DNA of 64,000 nucleotides from UBA1672 sp051967755 (GTDB lineage Bacteria > Pseudomonadota > Alphaproteobacteria > Micavibrionales > Micavibrionaceae). The position numbers and the translations under genes were made by a program. The notes below the pieces were generated by a model. It worked only from the letters and a program-made list of their open reading frames with translations. It did no database searches and was not told the origin of the DNA. The DNA is taken from the NCBI GenBank assembly GCA_051967755.1, contig JBQDYD010000003.1, forward strand, positions 433,155-497,154, read 5' to 3'. How positions within the stretch are numbered: position 1 is the stretch's first letter; each line of letters begins with the position of its first letter. This document shows positions 41,659-50,489 of the stretch, in pieces.

Positions 41659-42564
41659 CTATAACATTTGGCTTGGATCGAATACAAAAATAAAACTTTT
41701 CCATGTTTCATATTTATCTTCGGGCAGGTTCAGGCGCGTACATTTTTGATCTAGCAAAGCCCAACGCGCTGCGTCAGCCGCAGATTTAAAATGTGAATCG
41801 GTTGCGTAACGTATATTATCAAGAATCTCTACGCTACTGACTGTGCGGTCTCTGTTAACTTTGACACGTAATTTAACGACCAGATTTTCGGCATAACGAC
41901 CACCTGCATTTACATTCCAACATGGTTGAACGCCCTGCACCAATGCAACCAAATCACTGCTGGTCATTTGTCTGTTTACGTCGCCCTGTGATGATGTGTT
42001 TCCATCGGCTGTCTTTTCCGTTGGCTTTGGCTGCTCTTCAGGTTCATCAGGCGCTAGGCTTTTCAGCAAGCTATTAATATCCCGCTCCGGCTTTTCTTCT
42101 TTTGGTTCCGGTTCAGGCTTTTTAACGGGCGGTTCAGGCCGTTTTGGTGGTTTGGGCTTACTTTTTGGTTTCGGCGGCGTTTTTATTTCCGTCGGATCCG
42201 GAATTACTTCTTCTGGCTCGGGCGGTTCGGGTTTTTCCTCAGGCACCGGATCATCAGGAACGCTAAGATCGGGAACGGAATTACTATTATTGTAAACAGG
42301 TTTTTGTTCAGGCGGAGGCGCAGGTTCAGGCTCAACCAGTTTTTCCGGCTCCTCTGGCTCTACTGTTTCTACAATTTCAGATGGATCAAAAACCTCAACA
42401 GGGATGATGATATCTTCGGGCTCATAATCCTTACTCAGGAACGGTACACCATACAGCGCGAGCAAAAATACACCGACATGTAAAATGCCTGATATAATTG
42501 CCGGCTTTGTAATATTGGTATTATAAAGCGCAGTCCTATGATTTTTTCGGGCTGTGGCGTTCAT
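41659..42564 (-). CDS. tolA: TolA-like energy transducer
   Basis: This 301-residue protein has one membrane segment (about 20-42), a Pro/Glu/Lys-rich middle (about 50-180, many PEP and KP repeats) and a C-terminal TolA/TonB-like domain (about 205-300, VKLRVKVNRDRTVSSVEIL). It is encoded between tolR and tolB, so it is TolA by position. The middle is unusually proline- and glutamate-rich instead of the alanine-rich helix of enterobacterial TolA. Confidence 0.9.
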   Translation of the reverse strand: MNATARKNHRTALYNTNITKPAIISGILHVGVFLLALYGVPFLSKDYEPEDIIIPVEVFDPSEIVETVEPEEPEKLVEPEPAPPPEQKPVYNNSNSVPDLSVPDDPVPEEKPEPPEPEEVIPDPTEIKTPPKPKSKPKPPKRPEPPVKKPEPEPKEEKPERDINSLLKSLAPDEPEEQPKPTEKTADGNTSSQGDVNRQMTSSDLVALVQGVQPCWNVNAGGRYAENLVVKLRVKVNRDRTVSSVEILDNIRYATDSHFKSAADAARWALLDQKCTRLNLPEDKYETWKSFIFVFDPSQML

Positions 42565-42573
42565 AATCTCTAT

Positions 42574-43020
42574 CTATTGTTTTGGCTTAGTAATTAGGGC
42601 AACTTTGTTAAATCCTGATGTGTTTAATTGCCCTAAAATATCCATGACGATGCCGTATTCAAGGACTTGATCCGCGCGTACATAAATACGGCGATCCATG
42701 TCCCCTTCCAGTGTGGCTTTTAAAATTGTGACAAGCGCAGCCTTCTTAACCTCAGTATCGGCAAGATAGATTTTACCGTCTTTGTCCAAAGTGACCTCTA
42801 TCGGTTTGTTTTCTTGCTCCTGCATCATTTTGGCTTTGCTGTCAGGAAGGTCAACTGCCACGCCGGAAGTCATAAGCGGTGCGGAAATCATAAAGACCAC
42901 AAGCAAAACCAGCATAACATCATTCATCGGAATGACGTTCATCTCGGCCATCGGGCGGAATTTACCGCCTGTTCTGCGGCCCCTTGATCGGGTTTTATGT
43001 GATCCTGAAAATCCGCCCAT
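42574..43020 (-). CDS. tolR: Tol-Pal system protein TolR
   Basis: This 148-residue ExbD/TolR protein has a basic cytoplasmic N-terminus and one membrane segment containing the proton-path Asp (MNVIPMNDVMLVLLVVFMI, near 28-46). The periplasmic domain ends NTSGFNKVALITKPKQ. It follows tolQ directly and precedes tolA. Confidence 0.95.
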   Translation of the reverse strand: MGGFSGSHKTRSRGRRTGGKFRPMAEMNVIPMNDVMLVLLVVFMISAPLMTSGVAVDLPDSKAKMMQEQENKPIEVTLDKDGKIYLADTEVKKAALVTILKATLEGDMDRRIYVRADQVLEYGIVMDILGQLNTSGFNKVALITKPKQ

Positions 43021-43021
43021 T

Positions 43022-43792
43022 TTATGATCCTGTAGCTGCTGATGTTGGGGATTTAGTGCTCATGCTGATATCATGCGAATCCAAATGCCTTGAAAGAATG
43101 GCAGAGAATTCATCGGTAAACGCCTCTAGCCTGTCAGCATATTGATTTAAGTTACTGGATAAAACGTTATAGGCGATGGATGCAGGAATAGCGGCGACCA
43201 AACCGATTGCTGTCGCGAAGAGAGCCTCTGCAATACCGGGGGCAACCACGGCCAATGATGTATTATTCGTAGAGGCAATCGCGGTAAAACTGTTCATAAT
43301 CCCCCAGACTGTTCCAAACAGGCCGATAAAGGGCGCGCTTGATGCGACGCTGGCAAGAAAAGTCATGCCGCGTTCCAGCAGGTTCATTTCACGCCCTATC
43401 GCCACACTCATAGAGCGCTCAACGCGTTGTTTAAGGCTTGCTTGCATATTTTGGTTTGACGGAACCCCGCCAACGATCCCGGCCTTCCATTCATCCATAC
43501 CTGCGGCAAATGTACGTAGCATCGGGTCTTCTTTGCTCTTTTTTACGCGGGCATAAATTTTGTCTAGCGGTTCACCCGACCAAAAAGAATCCTCAAAACG
43601 ATCAGCACGTCTGTTGAGCTTTTTTAAGAGAGAATGTTTTTGGAATATAATCAGCCAGCTCCAGAATGAGCAGAATAGCAAGATGAGCATTACACTCTTT
43701 ACGACGAAGTCGGCCTGCATAAATAACCCAATCGCACTCATATCATGCGATGCTACAGTCCCTATTCCTTCTGCTACGACATCAACGGCCAT
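43022..43792 (-). CDS. tolQ: Tol-Pal system protein TolQ
   Basis: This 256-residue ExbB/TolQ protein has three membrane segments (about 30-50, 150-170 and 190-215). The block ASSAPFIGLFGTVWGIMNSF near residues 145-164 and the following GIAEALFATAIGLVAAIPA are family signatures. With TolR it forms the proton channel that powers TolA. Confidence 0.96.
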   Translation of the reverse strand: MAVDVVAEGIGTVASHDMSAIGLFMQADFVVKSVMLILLFCSFWSWLIIFQKHSLLKKLNRRADRFEDSFWSGEPLDKIYARVKKSKEDPMLRTFAAGMDEWKAGIVGGVPSNQNMQASLKQRVERSMSVAIGREMNLLERGMTFLASVASSAPFIGLFGTVWGIMNSFTAIASTNNTSLAVVAPGIAEALFATAIGLVAAIPASIAYNVLSSNLNQYADRLEAFTDEFSAILSRHLDSHDISMSTKSPTSAATGS

Positions 43793-43866
43793 ATTCTTTA
43801 TATCCCTTTTCTTAAAATATTAGACGAGGTTCGAAGTGAAATCCTTTGAAGATAATTCGAACGCCC

Positions 43867-44280
43867 TTACTCTACGGTTTCTTGAAACTTCTGAAAAGCG
43901 TCTTTTATCTTTTCAGGAAGCCTTGTCGGTTTATATCCGTCTTCGTGCACGCAAACCAATACGACCTCCATGTCACAGATAATCTCTCCGTCGCGCATAA
44001 CCGTTTGTTGCATAACGAAGCTGGAATTTTTGATCTCCTTAAATGACGTTACAATTTGCAACAGATCATCAAGTTTTGCCGTCATCAGATAATCTATCGT
44101 TACCTTTCTAACGACGAACAAAAGACCTAGTTCCTTTTGTACTTCACTACATTGAAAACCGATATCTCTTAGAAATTCTGTACGGCCGCGTTCTGCAAAA
44201 TTTAGGTAATTCGCATTGTAAACGATGCCGCCTGCATCCGTGTATTCATAGTAAATGCGGATATCAAGGGTGTGTTTCAA
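43867..44280 (-). CDS. ybgC: Tol-Pal-associated acyl-CoA thioesterase YbgC
   Basis: This 137-residue hot-dog thioesterase has the active-site motif YYEYTDAGGIVYNANYLNFAERGR split near residues 9-32, with the catalytic Asp. It heads the tol cluster in most proteobacteria and acts on acyl-CoA or phospholipid-linked substrates. It starts 4 bases after ruvB, so ruvCAB and tol probably share transcription. Confidence 0.93.
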   Translation of the reverse strand: MKHTLDIRIYYEYTDAGGIVYNANYLNFAERGRTEFLRDIGFQCSEVQKELGLLFVVRKVTIDYLMTAKLDDLLQIVTSFKEIKNSSFVMQQTVMRDGEIICDMEVVLVCVHEDGYKPTRLPEKIKDAFQKFQETVE

Positions 44281-44283
44281 ATC

Positions 44284-45336
44284 CTAGTCCTCTAACATAT
44301 TCAGTTGATCAGTGTTCTTATTTGCCGCGGGTTGGATGCCTAAATACTCAAACCCTTTGGCGGAAATTAAACGCCCGCGCGGTGTTCTTTGAACCAATCC
44401 CTGTTGCATCAAATATGGTTCTATGACGTCTTCGATCATGTCGCGTTGCTCTGATAATGCCGCGGCGAGTGTTTCAACACCAACAGGGCCACCGCCATAA
44501 TTTTCGGCAATACAATTCAAATAGCGCCTGTCCATAGAATCCAAACCCGCGCCGTCAACATCAAGGCGGGATAATGCATTATCAACTAGTTTTATATCGG
44601 CAGTTTCTTGGCCCGAGGCATCAAAGAAATCGCGTACGCGGCGTGTGAGGCGCCCTGCAATCCGTGGTGTCCCGCGTGAGCGCTTAGCAATCTCAAGCGC
44701 AGCGCTATCCTCGATCGGCATATCCAGCAGGCCTGATGTGCGCTTTACGATAAAGGCCAGCTCATCTGATGTATAAAATTCAAGGCGCAACGGAATACCA
44801 AAACGATCACGCAGCGGATTAGTCAGCAAACCACTTCGCGTTGTTGCCCCGACCAGAGTGAAGGGCGCAAGCTCAATTTGGATAGAGCGCGCCGCAGGCC
44901 CTTCGCCGATAATCAGATCGAGCTTTCGATCCTCCATCGCGGGATAGAGAATTTCTTCAACCGCGGGGTTAAGGCGATGAATTTCATCAATGAACAAAAC
45001 ATCGTTCGGCTGCAGGTTGGTAAGGATTGCGGCCAAATCCCCTGATTTTGCAATCACAGGGCCTGACGTTGCACGAAACCCTACGCCTAACTCCTTGGCA
45101 ACGATTTGTGCCAAAGTGGTTTTACCCAAACCGGGCGGGCCAAAGAACAATACGTGATCCATTGCATTGCCGCGTGCTTTGGCGGCCTGTACAAACACGC
45201 TTAAATTCTCACGCAGATCTTTCTGCCCGATAAACTCATCAAGCGATAGCGGACGCAAGGAGCTCTCAACCGGGGCATCGTCTGCCTGTTGTTGCTTTTC
45301 TAATTCAGGGTTTTTTTCTGCAGGGTTTACATTCAT
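44284..45336 (-). CDS. ruvB: Holliday junction helicase RuvB
   Basis: RuvB is the hexameric motor for branch migration. The 350-residue AAA+ protein has Walker A FFGPPGLGKTTLAQ near residues 64-77 and Walker B VLFIDEIHRLN near 112. Sensor GATTRSGLL and a C-terminal winged helix (QQGLVQRTPRGR) complete it. The start is a TAATG junction with an unrelated secreted-protein gene that separates it from ruvA. Confidence 0.98.
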   Translation of the reverse strand: MNVNPAEKNPELEKQQQADDAPVESSLRPLSLDEFIGQKDLRENLSVFVQAAKARGNAMDHVLFFGPPGLGKTTLAQIVAKELGVGFRATSGPVIAKSGDLAAILTNLQPNDVLFIDEIHRLNPAVEEILYPAMEDRKLDLIIGEGPAARSIQIELAPFTLVGATTRSGLLTNPLRDRFGIPLRLEFYTSDELAFIVKRTSGLLDMPIEDSAALEIAKRSRGTPRIAGRLTRRVRDFFDASGQETADIKLVDNALSRLDVDGAGLDSMDRRYLNCIAENYGGGPVGVETLAAALSEQRDMIEDVIEPYLMQQGLVQRTPRGRLISAKGFEYLGIQPAANKNTDQLNMLED

Positions 45337-45896
45337 TACTCAGCCACCTTTTCTTTTACATAGGCCAGCCATTTATCTTCAGAAATGTGCTTATCCATAT
45401 AGCCGATGAGTTCAAAACTTTTCCTATGATAAGGTTCATCTAAAAAGAGAAGATAAATTCCGCCCAGAACAAAGCTAGGGTAAATTTGGCAATCAGGCGC
45501 ATTGTATAATCGGCCTGCGTTATCCTTCCAGAATTCTTCTTCTTGATGAAATGTTTGTTTACTTAGGAAATAGTTTTTCTGCGCGCGCTGTCCTCTGACA
45601 GAGGCCTTCTCGGTTTTATCCCCCTTCAAAACCTCTATGACAGCGAAGGTATAGTTAATAGGTTTATGAGTACCTTCTGTTCCAGGCGCTACAGTCAACT
45701 GCCCCTTATCATTATATACGAATGGGTCTATTTGAGGATAAGGAACAAACTCCGCTTTAACAGCTTTTGCTAACACGATATTATTTGTACGGTTAATTAG
45801 TTCATCAGCAGGCACAACTTGCTGCTTTGGTAATACAAAACAAGCGAAAGCTGCATCACAGCATAAAATCAAACATAATGTTAGTAAAATTCTCAT
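45336..45896 (-). CDS. Unknown exported protein between ruvA and ruvB
   Basis: This 186-residue protein has an N-terminal signal peptide (MRILLTLCLILCCDAAFA) cleaved just before Cys19. The body has YTFAVIEVLKGDKTEKASVRG and IVLAKAVKAEFV strands that resemble the small Cys-starting NTR/TIMP-like secreted proteins, a weak impression. A second Cys (APDCQIYPS) could form a disulfide with Cys19. It overlaps ruvA by 4 bases and joins ruvB at TAATG, so it is translated inside the ruv operon although it has no evident role in recombination. Confidence 0.75.
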   Translation of the reverse strand: MRILLTLCLILCCDAAFACFVLPKQQVVPADELINRTNNIVLAKAVKAEFVPYPQIDPFVYNDKGQLTVAPGTEGTHKPINYTFAVIEVLKGDKTEKASVRGQRAQKNYFLSKQTFHQEEEFWKDNAGRLYNAPDCQIYPSFVLGGIYLLFLDEPYHRKSFELIGYMDKHISEDKWLAYVKEKVAE

Positions 45897-46540
45897 ACCG
45901 TAAGCTCCTGCAGGGCAAGGCGGATGAGGGTTTGGATATTATGTTCCTCGTTGTCGTTGGCCTTACCCTTGGCGGCAAGAACGGCGCGGTATGCATCAGA
46001 TGCACTATAGCCCAGATTGGTCAAAGCAGACACAACATCCTGATCGACGAAGTCTTCAACCACGCCATCTGCATTTGGTGTCGATGTGGATGAATCCCCT
46101 TTCGACGTTGCCGTGCCAGAGGATGCGCTCATATCTATTTTGCCTGCTTTATCTTTAAGCTCTGTCAAAATACGTGTTGCGAGTTTCGGTCCAACACCAT
46201 CTGCCTGCGTAAGCGCAGCCTTGTCTTGTGAGGCAATAGCAAATGCCAGTTGATCCGCGGGGCATGCGGATAAAATAGAAAGGCCTGCCTTTGCGCCAAC
46301 ACCCTGAACGGAAGTGAGCAATTTAAACCATTGCTGTTCAACTGCGCTTTCGAAGCCATAAAGCGTGATCGCATCTTCGCGGACATTTGTGATGATAAGA
46401 ACGGAGGCTGTATCACCGGTTTGCCCGATGGCGTATAAAGTGCGTTTACTCGCATAAATAAGATACCCCACTCCGGAAACGTCCAGAATAAAGTGATCTG
46501 TTTCAAAACTGTCAATTATACCGGAAAGTTTGCCAATCAT
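45893..46540 (-). CDS. ruvA: Holliday junction DNA-binding protein RuvA
   Basis: This 215-residue protein has three domains: an OB fold (MIGKLSGIIDSFETDHFIL), tandem helix-hairpin-helix motifs (LTSVQGVGAKAGLSIL and QADGVGPKLATRILTELKDK) and a C-terminal UBA-like domain binding RuvB (ALTNLGYSASDAYRAV). It overlaps ruvC by 4 bases. Confidence 0.97.
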   Translation of the reverse strand: MIGKLSGIIDSFETDHFILDVSGVGYLIYASKRTLYAIGQTGDTASVLIITNVREDAITLYGFESAVEQQWFKLLTSVQGVGAKAGLSILSACPADQLAFAIASQDKAALTQADGVGPKLATRILTELKDKAGKIDMSASSGTATSKGDSSTSTPNADGVVEDFVDQDVVSALTNLGYSASDAYRAVLAAKGKANDNEEHNIQTLIRLALQELTV

Positions 46541-47034
46541 ATCGCCACGCCAGAAATAGAGTTACTCAATACTCTATAATGCGCGTGTGTGATAGCAACA
46601 GCAAGGGCGTCGGCCTCATCTTCTGAAAGTGTTCCACAGGCTGGCAGCAAGGTTTTCACCATCATCATCATTTGATCTTTGCTGGCGTGACCGCTTCCGA
46701 CAACAGATTTTTTAACCTTGTTCGCGCCATACTCGCTTACGGATAAGCCTTTTAATGCGGGGGACATGAGTAAAACGCCGCGCGCTTGGCCAAGTTTTAG
46801 GGCGCTGGCGGGGTTTTTATTGACGAATGTTTCTTCTAGCGCGGTTTCGCCCGGGCTCCACTCATCTATAACAGCCGTCAGCCCGTGATAGAGGGTCGCT
46901 AACCGGTCTGACATTGCGTGTTTGGCGTTTGTTTTAATAAGGCCGCTGGCAATGTATCTCAGGCTGTTATTTTCGCTTTCAATAATGCCCCAACCAGTTT
47001 TTTGTAAACCGGGGTCGATACCAAGAAGCCTCAT
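46537..47034 (-). CDS. ruvC: Holliday junction resolvase RuvC
   Basis: This 165-residue RNase H-fold endonuclease has its first catalytic Asp in LLGIDPGLQKTGWG (Asp7), Glu in ETALEETFVNKNPASALKLG near residue 67 and the final acidic cluster DEADALAVAITHAH near 140. It begins the ruvC-A-X-B operon and lies 10 bases after yebC. Confidence 0.97.
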   Translation of the reverse strand: MRLLGIDPGLQKTGWGIIESENNSLRYIASGLIKTNAKHAMSDRLATLYHGLTAVIDEWSPGETALEETFVNKNPASALKLGQARGVLLMSPALKGLSVSEYGANKVKKSVVGSGHASKDQMMMMVKTLLPACGTLSEDEADALAVAITHAHYRVLSNSISGVAI

Positions 47035-47043
47035 TCATGCCCC

Positions 47044-47799
47044 CTAGCCTGCTTCGGCAAGTTTTTCCATGATCTCGTCACTTACATCAAAGTTTGCGGT
47101 AACTTTTTGAACATCGTCATTATCTTCTAATGCATCAATAAGCCCCATAATCGATGCCGCCTGTGATTCGTCAACTTCGGTGGTGACATTCGGCACCCAA
47201 ACCAAGCCCTGACGTTCCGGCTCACCATATTTTTCTTCAAGGGCATCACGAACATTTGCAAAGTCTTCTGTGCTGCATTGAATTTCATGGTATTCATCAT
47301 TACTTTCCACATTTGATGCCCCTGCTTCTAATGCAGCTTCAAACATTTCGTCTGCGCTTGCTTTATCAATAGGGAAAACAACCTCGGCCATTTGGTCAAA
47401 CATAAAGCTAACGCTGCCTGTTGTGCCTAGGTTTCCGTCATGCTTTGTGAATGCTGCGCGCACTTCTGCGGCTGTTCTGTTTTTATTGTCAGTTAGTGTG
47501 TCGACAATGATCGCAACGCCGCCAGTGCCATATCCTTCATAGCGCATTTCTTCGTAATTATCGCCATCTCCGCCACCGATACCTTTTTGTACGGCACGCT
47601 CAATAGCATCTTTTGGCATTGATTGACCGCGCGCTGTTGCAATAGCCAAGCGCAACCGTGGATTCATACCCGGGTCATCACCACCCAGTTTTGCCGCGAC
47701 GGTAATTTCACGTCCCAGTTTTGAAAAAATCTTTGCACGTTTTGCGTCTTGTGCGCCTTTGCGATGTTTAATATTTGCCCATTTGGAATGACCAGCCAT
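47044..47799 (-). CDS. yebC: YebC/PmpR-family DNA-binding or translation factor
   Basis: This 251-residue protein has the universal N-terminus MAGHSKWANIKHRKGAQDAK and the block GYGTGGVAIIVDTLTDNKNR. Members were named transcriptional regulators; more recent work links some to relief of ribosome stalling. It is the usual gene before ruvC. The short upstream region (47800-47942) is shared with the divergent response regulator. Confidence 0.96.
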   Translation of the reverse strand: MAGHSKWANIKHRKGAQDAKRAKIFSKLGREITVAAKLGGDDPGMNPRLRLAIATARGQSMPKDAIERAVQKGIGGGDGDNYEEMRYEGYGTGGVAIIVDTLTDNKNRTAAEVRAAFTKHDGNLGTTGSVSFMFDQMAEVVFPIDKASADEMFEAALEAGASNVESNDEYHEIQCSTEDFANVRDALEEKYGEPERQGLVWVPNVTTEVDESQAASIMGLIDALEDNDDVQKVTANFDVSDEIMEKLAEAG

Positions 47800-47942
47800 A
47801 GAAATTTACTCTTTTTTTGGTTTATTTTAGTACTATAAAATTATAGGGTTAGCTTCTACTAAATGGAAGGTCGAATTCGTTTTTTTTAGTAGTTTAAATT
47901 ATAATTTCTAATTTATTCTTATTTCTTAGAGCAGCTTTTTAC

Positions 47943-48497
47943 ATGGGGTATAATTTACAGAATATACAAGTCTTACTGGTTGAAGATAATCAACCTATGA
48001 TGAACTTGATTAAAGGCATCTTGCTATCGTTTGGTGTTGGTAATGTGATTACCGCTCTTGATGGTGATGAAGGCTTTAAAGAATTTTGTCTTTTTAATCC
48101 CGATCTTGTCATTACAGATTGGATGATGGCGCCTGGTGATGGTTTAACCTTAAGCCGAAAAATCAGAACAGACCCCAAAAGCCCAAATAAATATGTGCCT
48201 ATCATTTTAATGACAGGCTTTAGCGAAAAACAACGCGTGATTAGTGCGCGTGATGAAGGTGTAACAGAGTTTTTGGTAAAGCCTTTCAATACCCGTGACC
48301 TTTATCGTCGCCTGTATAAAATTATAGAAGCCCCAAGACAGTATGTGAGCACACCCGGTTATTTCGGGCCTGACCGAAGAAGAAAACGTAAAGATCATTA
48401 TGATGGCCCAAAAAGGCGCAGCACGGATATACAAGACGATGATGATTTGTATAGTGATGTGAACCCGGGCGATATTGGTGATGTGGATTTTAGGTAG
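47943..48497 (+). CDS. Response regulator, single receiver domain with charged tail
   Basis: This 184-residue protein has a CheY-like receiver at about residues 7-130. The acidic pocket is VEDNQP, the phosphorylated Asp59 lies in VITDWMMAPGDG, Thr in ILMTGFSE and Lys in EFLVKPFN. The rest (about 131-184) is Arg/Lys-rich then Asp-rich (DRRRKRKDHYDGPKRRS and DDDDLY), with no DNA-binding domain. It likely signals by protein contact. A conserved-looking partner gene follows 3 bases later. Confidence 0.9.
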   Translation: MGYNLQNIQVLLVEDNQPMMNLIKGILLSFGVGNVITALDGDEGFKEFCLFNPDLVITDWMMAPGDGLTLSRKIRTDPKSPNKYVPIILMTGFSEKQRVISARDEGVTEFLVKPFNTRDLYRRLYKIIEAPRQYVSTPGYFGPDRRRKRKDHYDGPKRRSTDIQDDDDLYSDVNPGDIGDVDFR

Positions 48498-48500
48498 ATC

Positions 48501-49037
48501 ATGGATATAAAGCACTATAATCAAAAGCCCGTTCGTAACGCGAAGTTTATTACGGCTCCGAATGTGTTAAAGGCAAAAGTCGGTGTTGGCGGCTTAAGCG
48601 ATACGATTTTAGATCGCGCACAAAAGTTGTTGGAGAACCACACGGAAGACTTTAGGCCACTTGCTGAAATTTATATCAAGCAAATGAAAGAAGGCATTGA
48701 TGCCGCGAAGAATCTTGGCCAACCGACGGCATCTGAAGAGTATATAGCGCGCATTCTATTTCCCTGTGTGCAATTAAAGGCAAATGGCGGAATGTTCCAC
48801 TATCCTTTGATTACCCGAATAGCTGAGCGTTTTGTTCAGTTTATGGAGGTTGTTGAAAAGCTTGACGAGGAAACTTTAGAAATCGCCGCTGCGTTTCATA
48901 CGACCATTAAGATTGTAGTTGCCAGTCAAATCAAAGGTGACGGCGGTGAGCAAGGCGAATCCTTGGTTGAGGAGTTAAATGGTGCTTGTATGCGTTATTT
49001 CGAAAAGCATAAGGACGAAATCGCAACCAAGGGCTAA
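48501..49037 (+). CDS. Helical protein of unknown function, partner of response regulator
   Basis: This 178-residue soluble, mostly helical protein lies 3 bases after the response regulator and is surely co-transcribed. It begins with a polar tail, then has repeating amphipathic helices (LSDTILDRAQKLLENHTEDF, ETLEIAAAFHTTIKIVVASQI). A histidine in AFHTTIK sits in a helix as in phosphotransfer (HPt) proteins, but the usual HxxKG is not met, so that is only a possibility. No catalytic motif is recognised. Confidence 0.8.
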   Translation: MDIKHYNQKPVRNAKFITAPNVLKAKVGVGGLSDTILDRAQKLLENHTEDFRPLAEIYIKQMKEGIDAAKNLGQPTASEEYIARILFPCVQLKANGGMFHYPLITRIAERFVQFMEVVEKLDEETLEIAAAFHTTIKIVVASQIKGDGGEQGESLVEELNGACMRYFEKHKDEIATKG

Positions 49038-49050
49038 CAGATGCCCTCAC

Positions 49051-49869
49051 TTACATTTTAGGCCTTGTGTTATTCAACGTATCACCAACGCGCACAGGCT
49101 CAATTGAAATGGCATGCCCTGTGTTGTCATTTGTCACCACCAGCGCCCCACATAATGTCATATTTTCAGACGCAGGTATAAAGTGCTCCCCCGGTAGTTT
49201 GCGTGTAAATTTGGGGATTGCCGTTTCCTTTTTAACGCCGATGACACTGTCATAATCGCCTGTCATACCTGCGTCCGTCATAAAGCCCGTATTCCCATTC
49301 ATAAGATGCGCATCAGCGGTGGGAACATGTGTATGTGTACCGATTACTGCGGAAATACGACCTGAAAAATGATGGCCGAAAGACATTTTTTCTGATGTCG
49401 TTTCGCCGTGTAAATCAACGAAAATCGCATCGCAGTTTCTGCCTAATTTATATTCAGTCAGAATGTCCTCCATACAGGCGAAGGGGTCATCTAATGCATC
49501 CATGAATAAACGGCACATCATGTTGACGACCAAAATTTTTCGCCCATCCATTAATTCATGCAAATAATGCCCATTACCCGGTGTGGTTGGTTTTGGGAAG
49601 TTTGCGGGGCGTATTAGTCTGGGTTCGCGCGTAATATATTTCAAAATTTCACGTTGATCCCAAACATGGTTTCCCGTGGTTATTATGTCTGTACCCCATT
49701 CGAAAAACTGGTTGCAGAATTTTTCTGTAATTCCACGTCCATGTGCGGCGTTCTCACCATTTACGATGGCAACATCAACATTGAGCTCTTCTTTAAGGCC
49801 AGGCAGATATTTTTCAAGAGCCTCTCGCCCCGAACGTCCCATAATATCGCCTACAAATAAAATTCTCAT
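49051..49869 (-). CDS. YmdB-family metallophosphoesterase
   Basis: This 272-residue protein of the calcineurin-like phosphoesterase superfamily, TIGR00282/YmdB type, has metal-binding motifs MRILFVGDIMGRSGREAL, NGENAAHGRGIT, TGNHVWDQREIL and GTHTHVPTADA. The Bacillus relative hydrolyses 2',3'-cyclic nucleotides and affects biofilm; the role here is unproven. It follows the 5-formyl-THF cyclo-ligase gene by 19 bases on the same strand. Confidence 0.93.
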   Translation of the reverse strand: MRILFVGDIMGRSGREALEKYLPGLKEELNVDVAIVNGENAAHGRGITEKFCNQFFEWGTDIITTGNHVWDQREILKYITREPRLIRPANFPKPTTPGNGHYLHELMDGRKILVVNMMCRLFMDALDDPFACMEDILTEYKLGRNCDAIFVDLHGETTSEKMSFGHHFSGRISAVIGTHTHVPTADAHLMNGNTGFMTDAGMTGDYDSVIGVKKETAIPKFTRKLPGEHFIPASENMTLCGALVVTNDNTGHAISIEPVRVGDTLNNTRPKM

Positions 49870-49888
49870 ATCTAACTTTCTTTATTTT

Positions 49889-50470
49889 CTAAAAACGGTT
49901 GGCACCCTGCTCTGTGATAATCCAGTCCATTTTTACATCATGCTCTTCGACGGGCAAATTAAATAGACAGGCTTGTTGCGCATAGGCAAGACCAACCGCC
50001 ACTATATCTTTTTTCTCTTTCATCGCGCTGAGCGTTGTATCGTAATATCCACCGCCATAGCCAAGACGATACCCTTTGCGATCAAACGCTAATAAAGGAA
50101 CCAAAAAAACATCAGGCTCTACCCATGTTGTATCACCTGATTCTTTGGGCTGGTGAATTCCGTATGGCCCGATTTCAAGCTCTATATCTTCTTGCCACTG
50201 CGAGAATTTCAATAGACGTGAGCCTTTTTCAATAACGGGTAAGGCAACACTATGCCCTTTTTCAATAAGGCTATGCATTAAAACACTGGTATCAAGCTCA
50301 CGTCCTGTTGGCCAATAGCTCCCGATGATCGCATTTTCTTTTAAGGGGATATTGTCGTGAAAAAACTGACAAAGGGCGTCTTGCTCACCCGCAGATAGCG
50401 ACAGTAAACCGCGTGCACGCTTTGCCTCGGTTCTTAATGCTGTTTTCTGGCTTATCAGGTCTTCTGACAT
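49889..50470 (-). CDS. fau: 5-formyltetrahydrofolate cyclo-ligase
   Basis: This 193-residue enzyme converts 5-formyl-THF to 5,10-methenyl-THF with ATP. Family blocks are visible: IGSYWPTGRELDTSVL near residue 45, and DVFLVPLLAFDRKGYRLGYGGGYYD near 117 split around the ATP site. In proteobacteria this gene lies directly downstream of 6S RNA, as here. It is also called ygfA. Confidence 0.94.
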   Translation of the reverse strand: MSEDLISQKTALRTEAKRARGLLSLSAGEQDALCQFFHDNIPLKENAIIGSYWPTGRELDTSVLMHSLIEKGHSVALPVIEKGSRLLKFSQWQEDIELEIGPYGIHQPKESGDTTWVEPDVFLVPLLAFDRKGYRLGYGGGYYDTTLSAMKEKKDIVAVGLAYAQQACLFNLPVEEHDVKMDWIITEQGANRF

Positions 50471-50489
50471 AGATGCTCTTCTTACGTAA

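Noticed and set aside
41996..42295. Ser/Gly-rich plus-strand frame opposite tolA
   Set aside because: It is the complement of the Pro/Glu-rich TolA repeat, not a gene.
47856..47892. CTACTAAA/TTTAGTAG inverted repeat between yebC and the response regulator
   Set aside because: The arms are short with a 21-base loop in AT-rich DNA. It could be an operator, but chance is a fair explanation.
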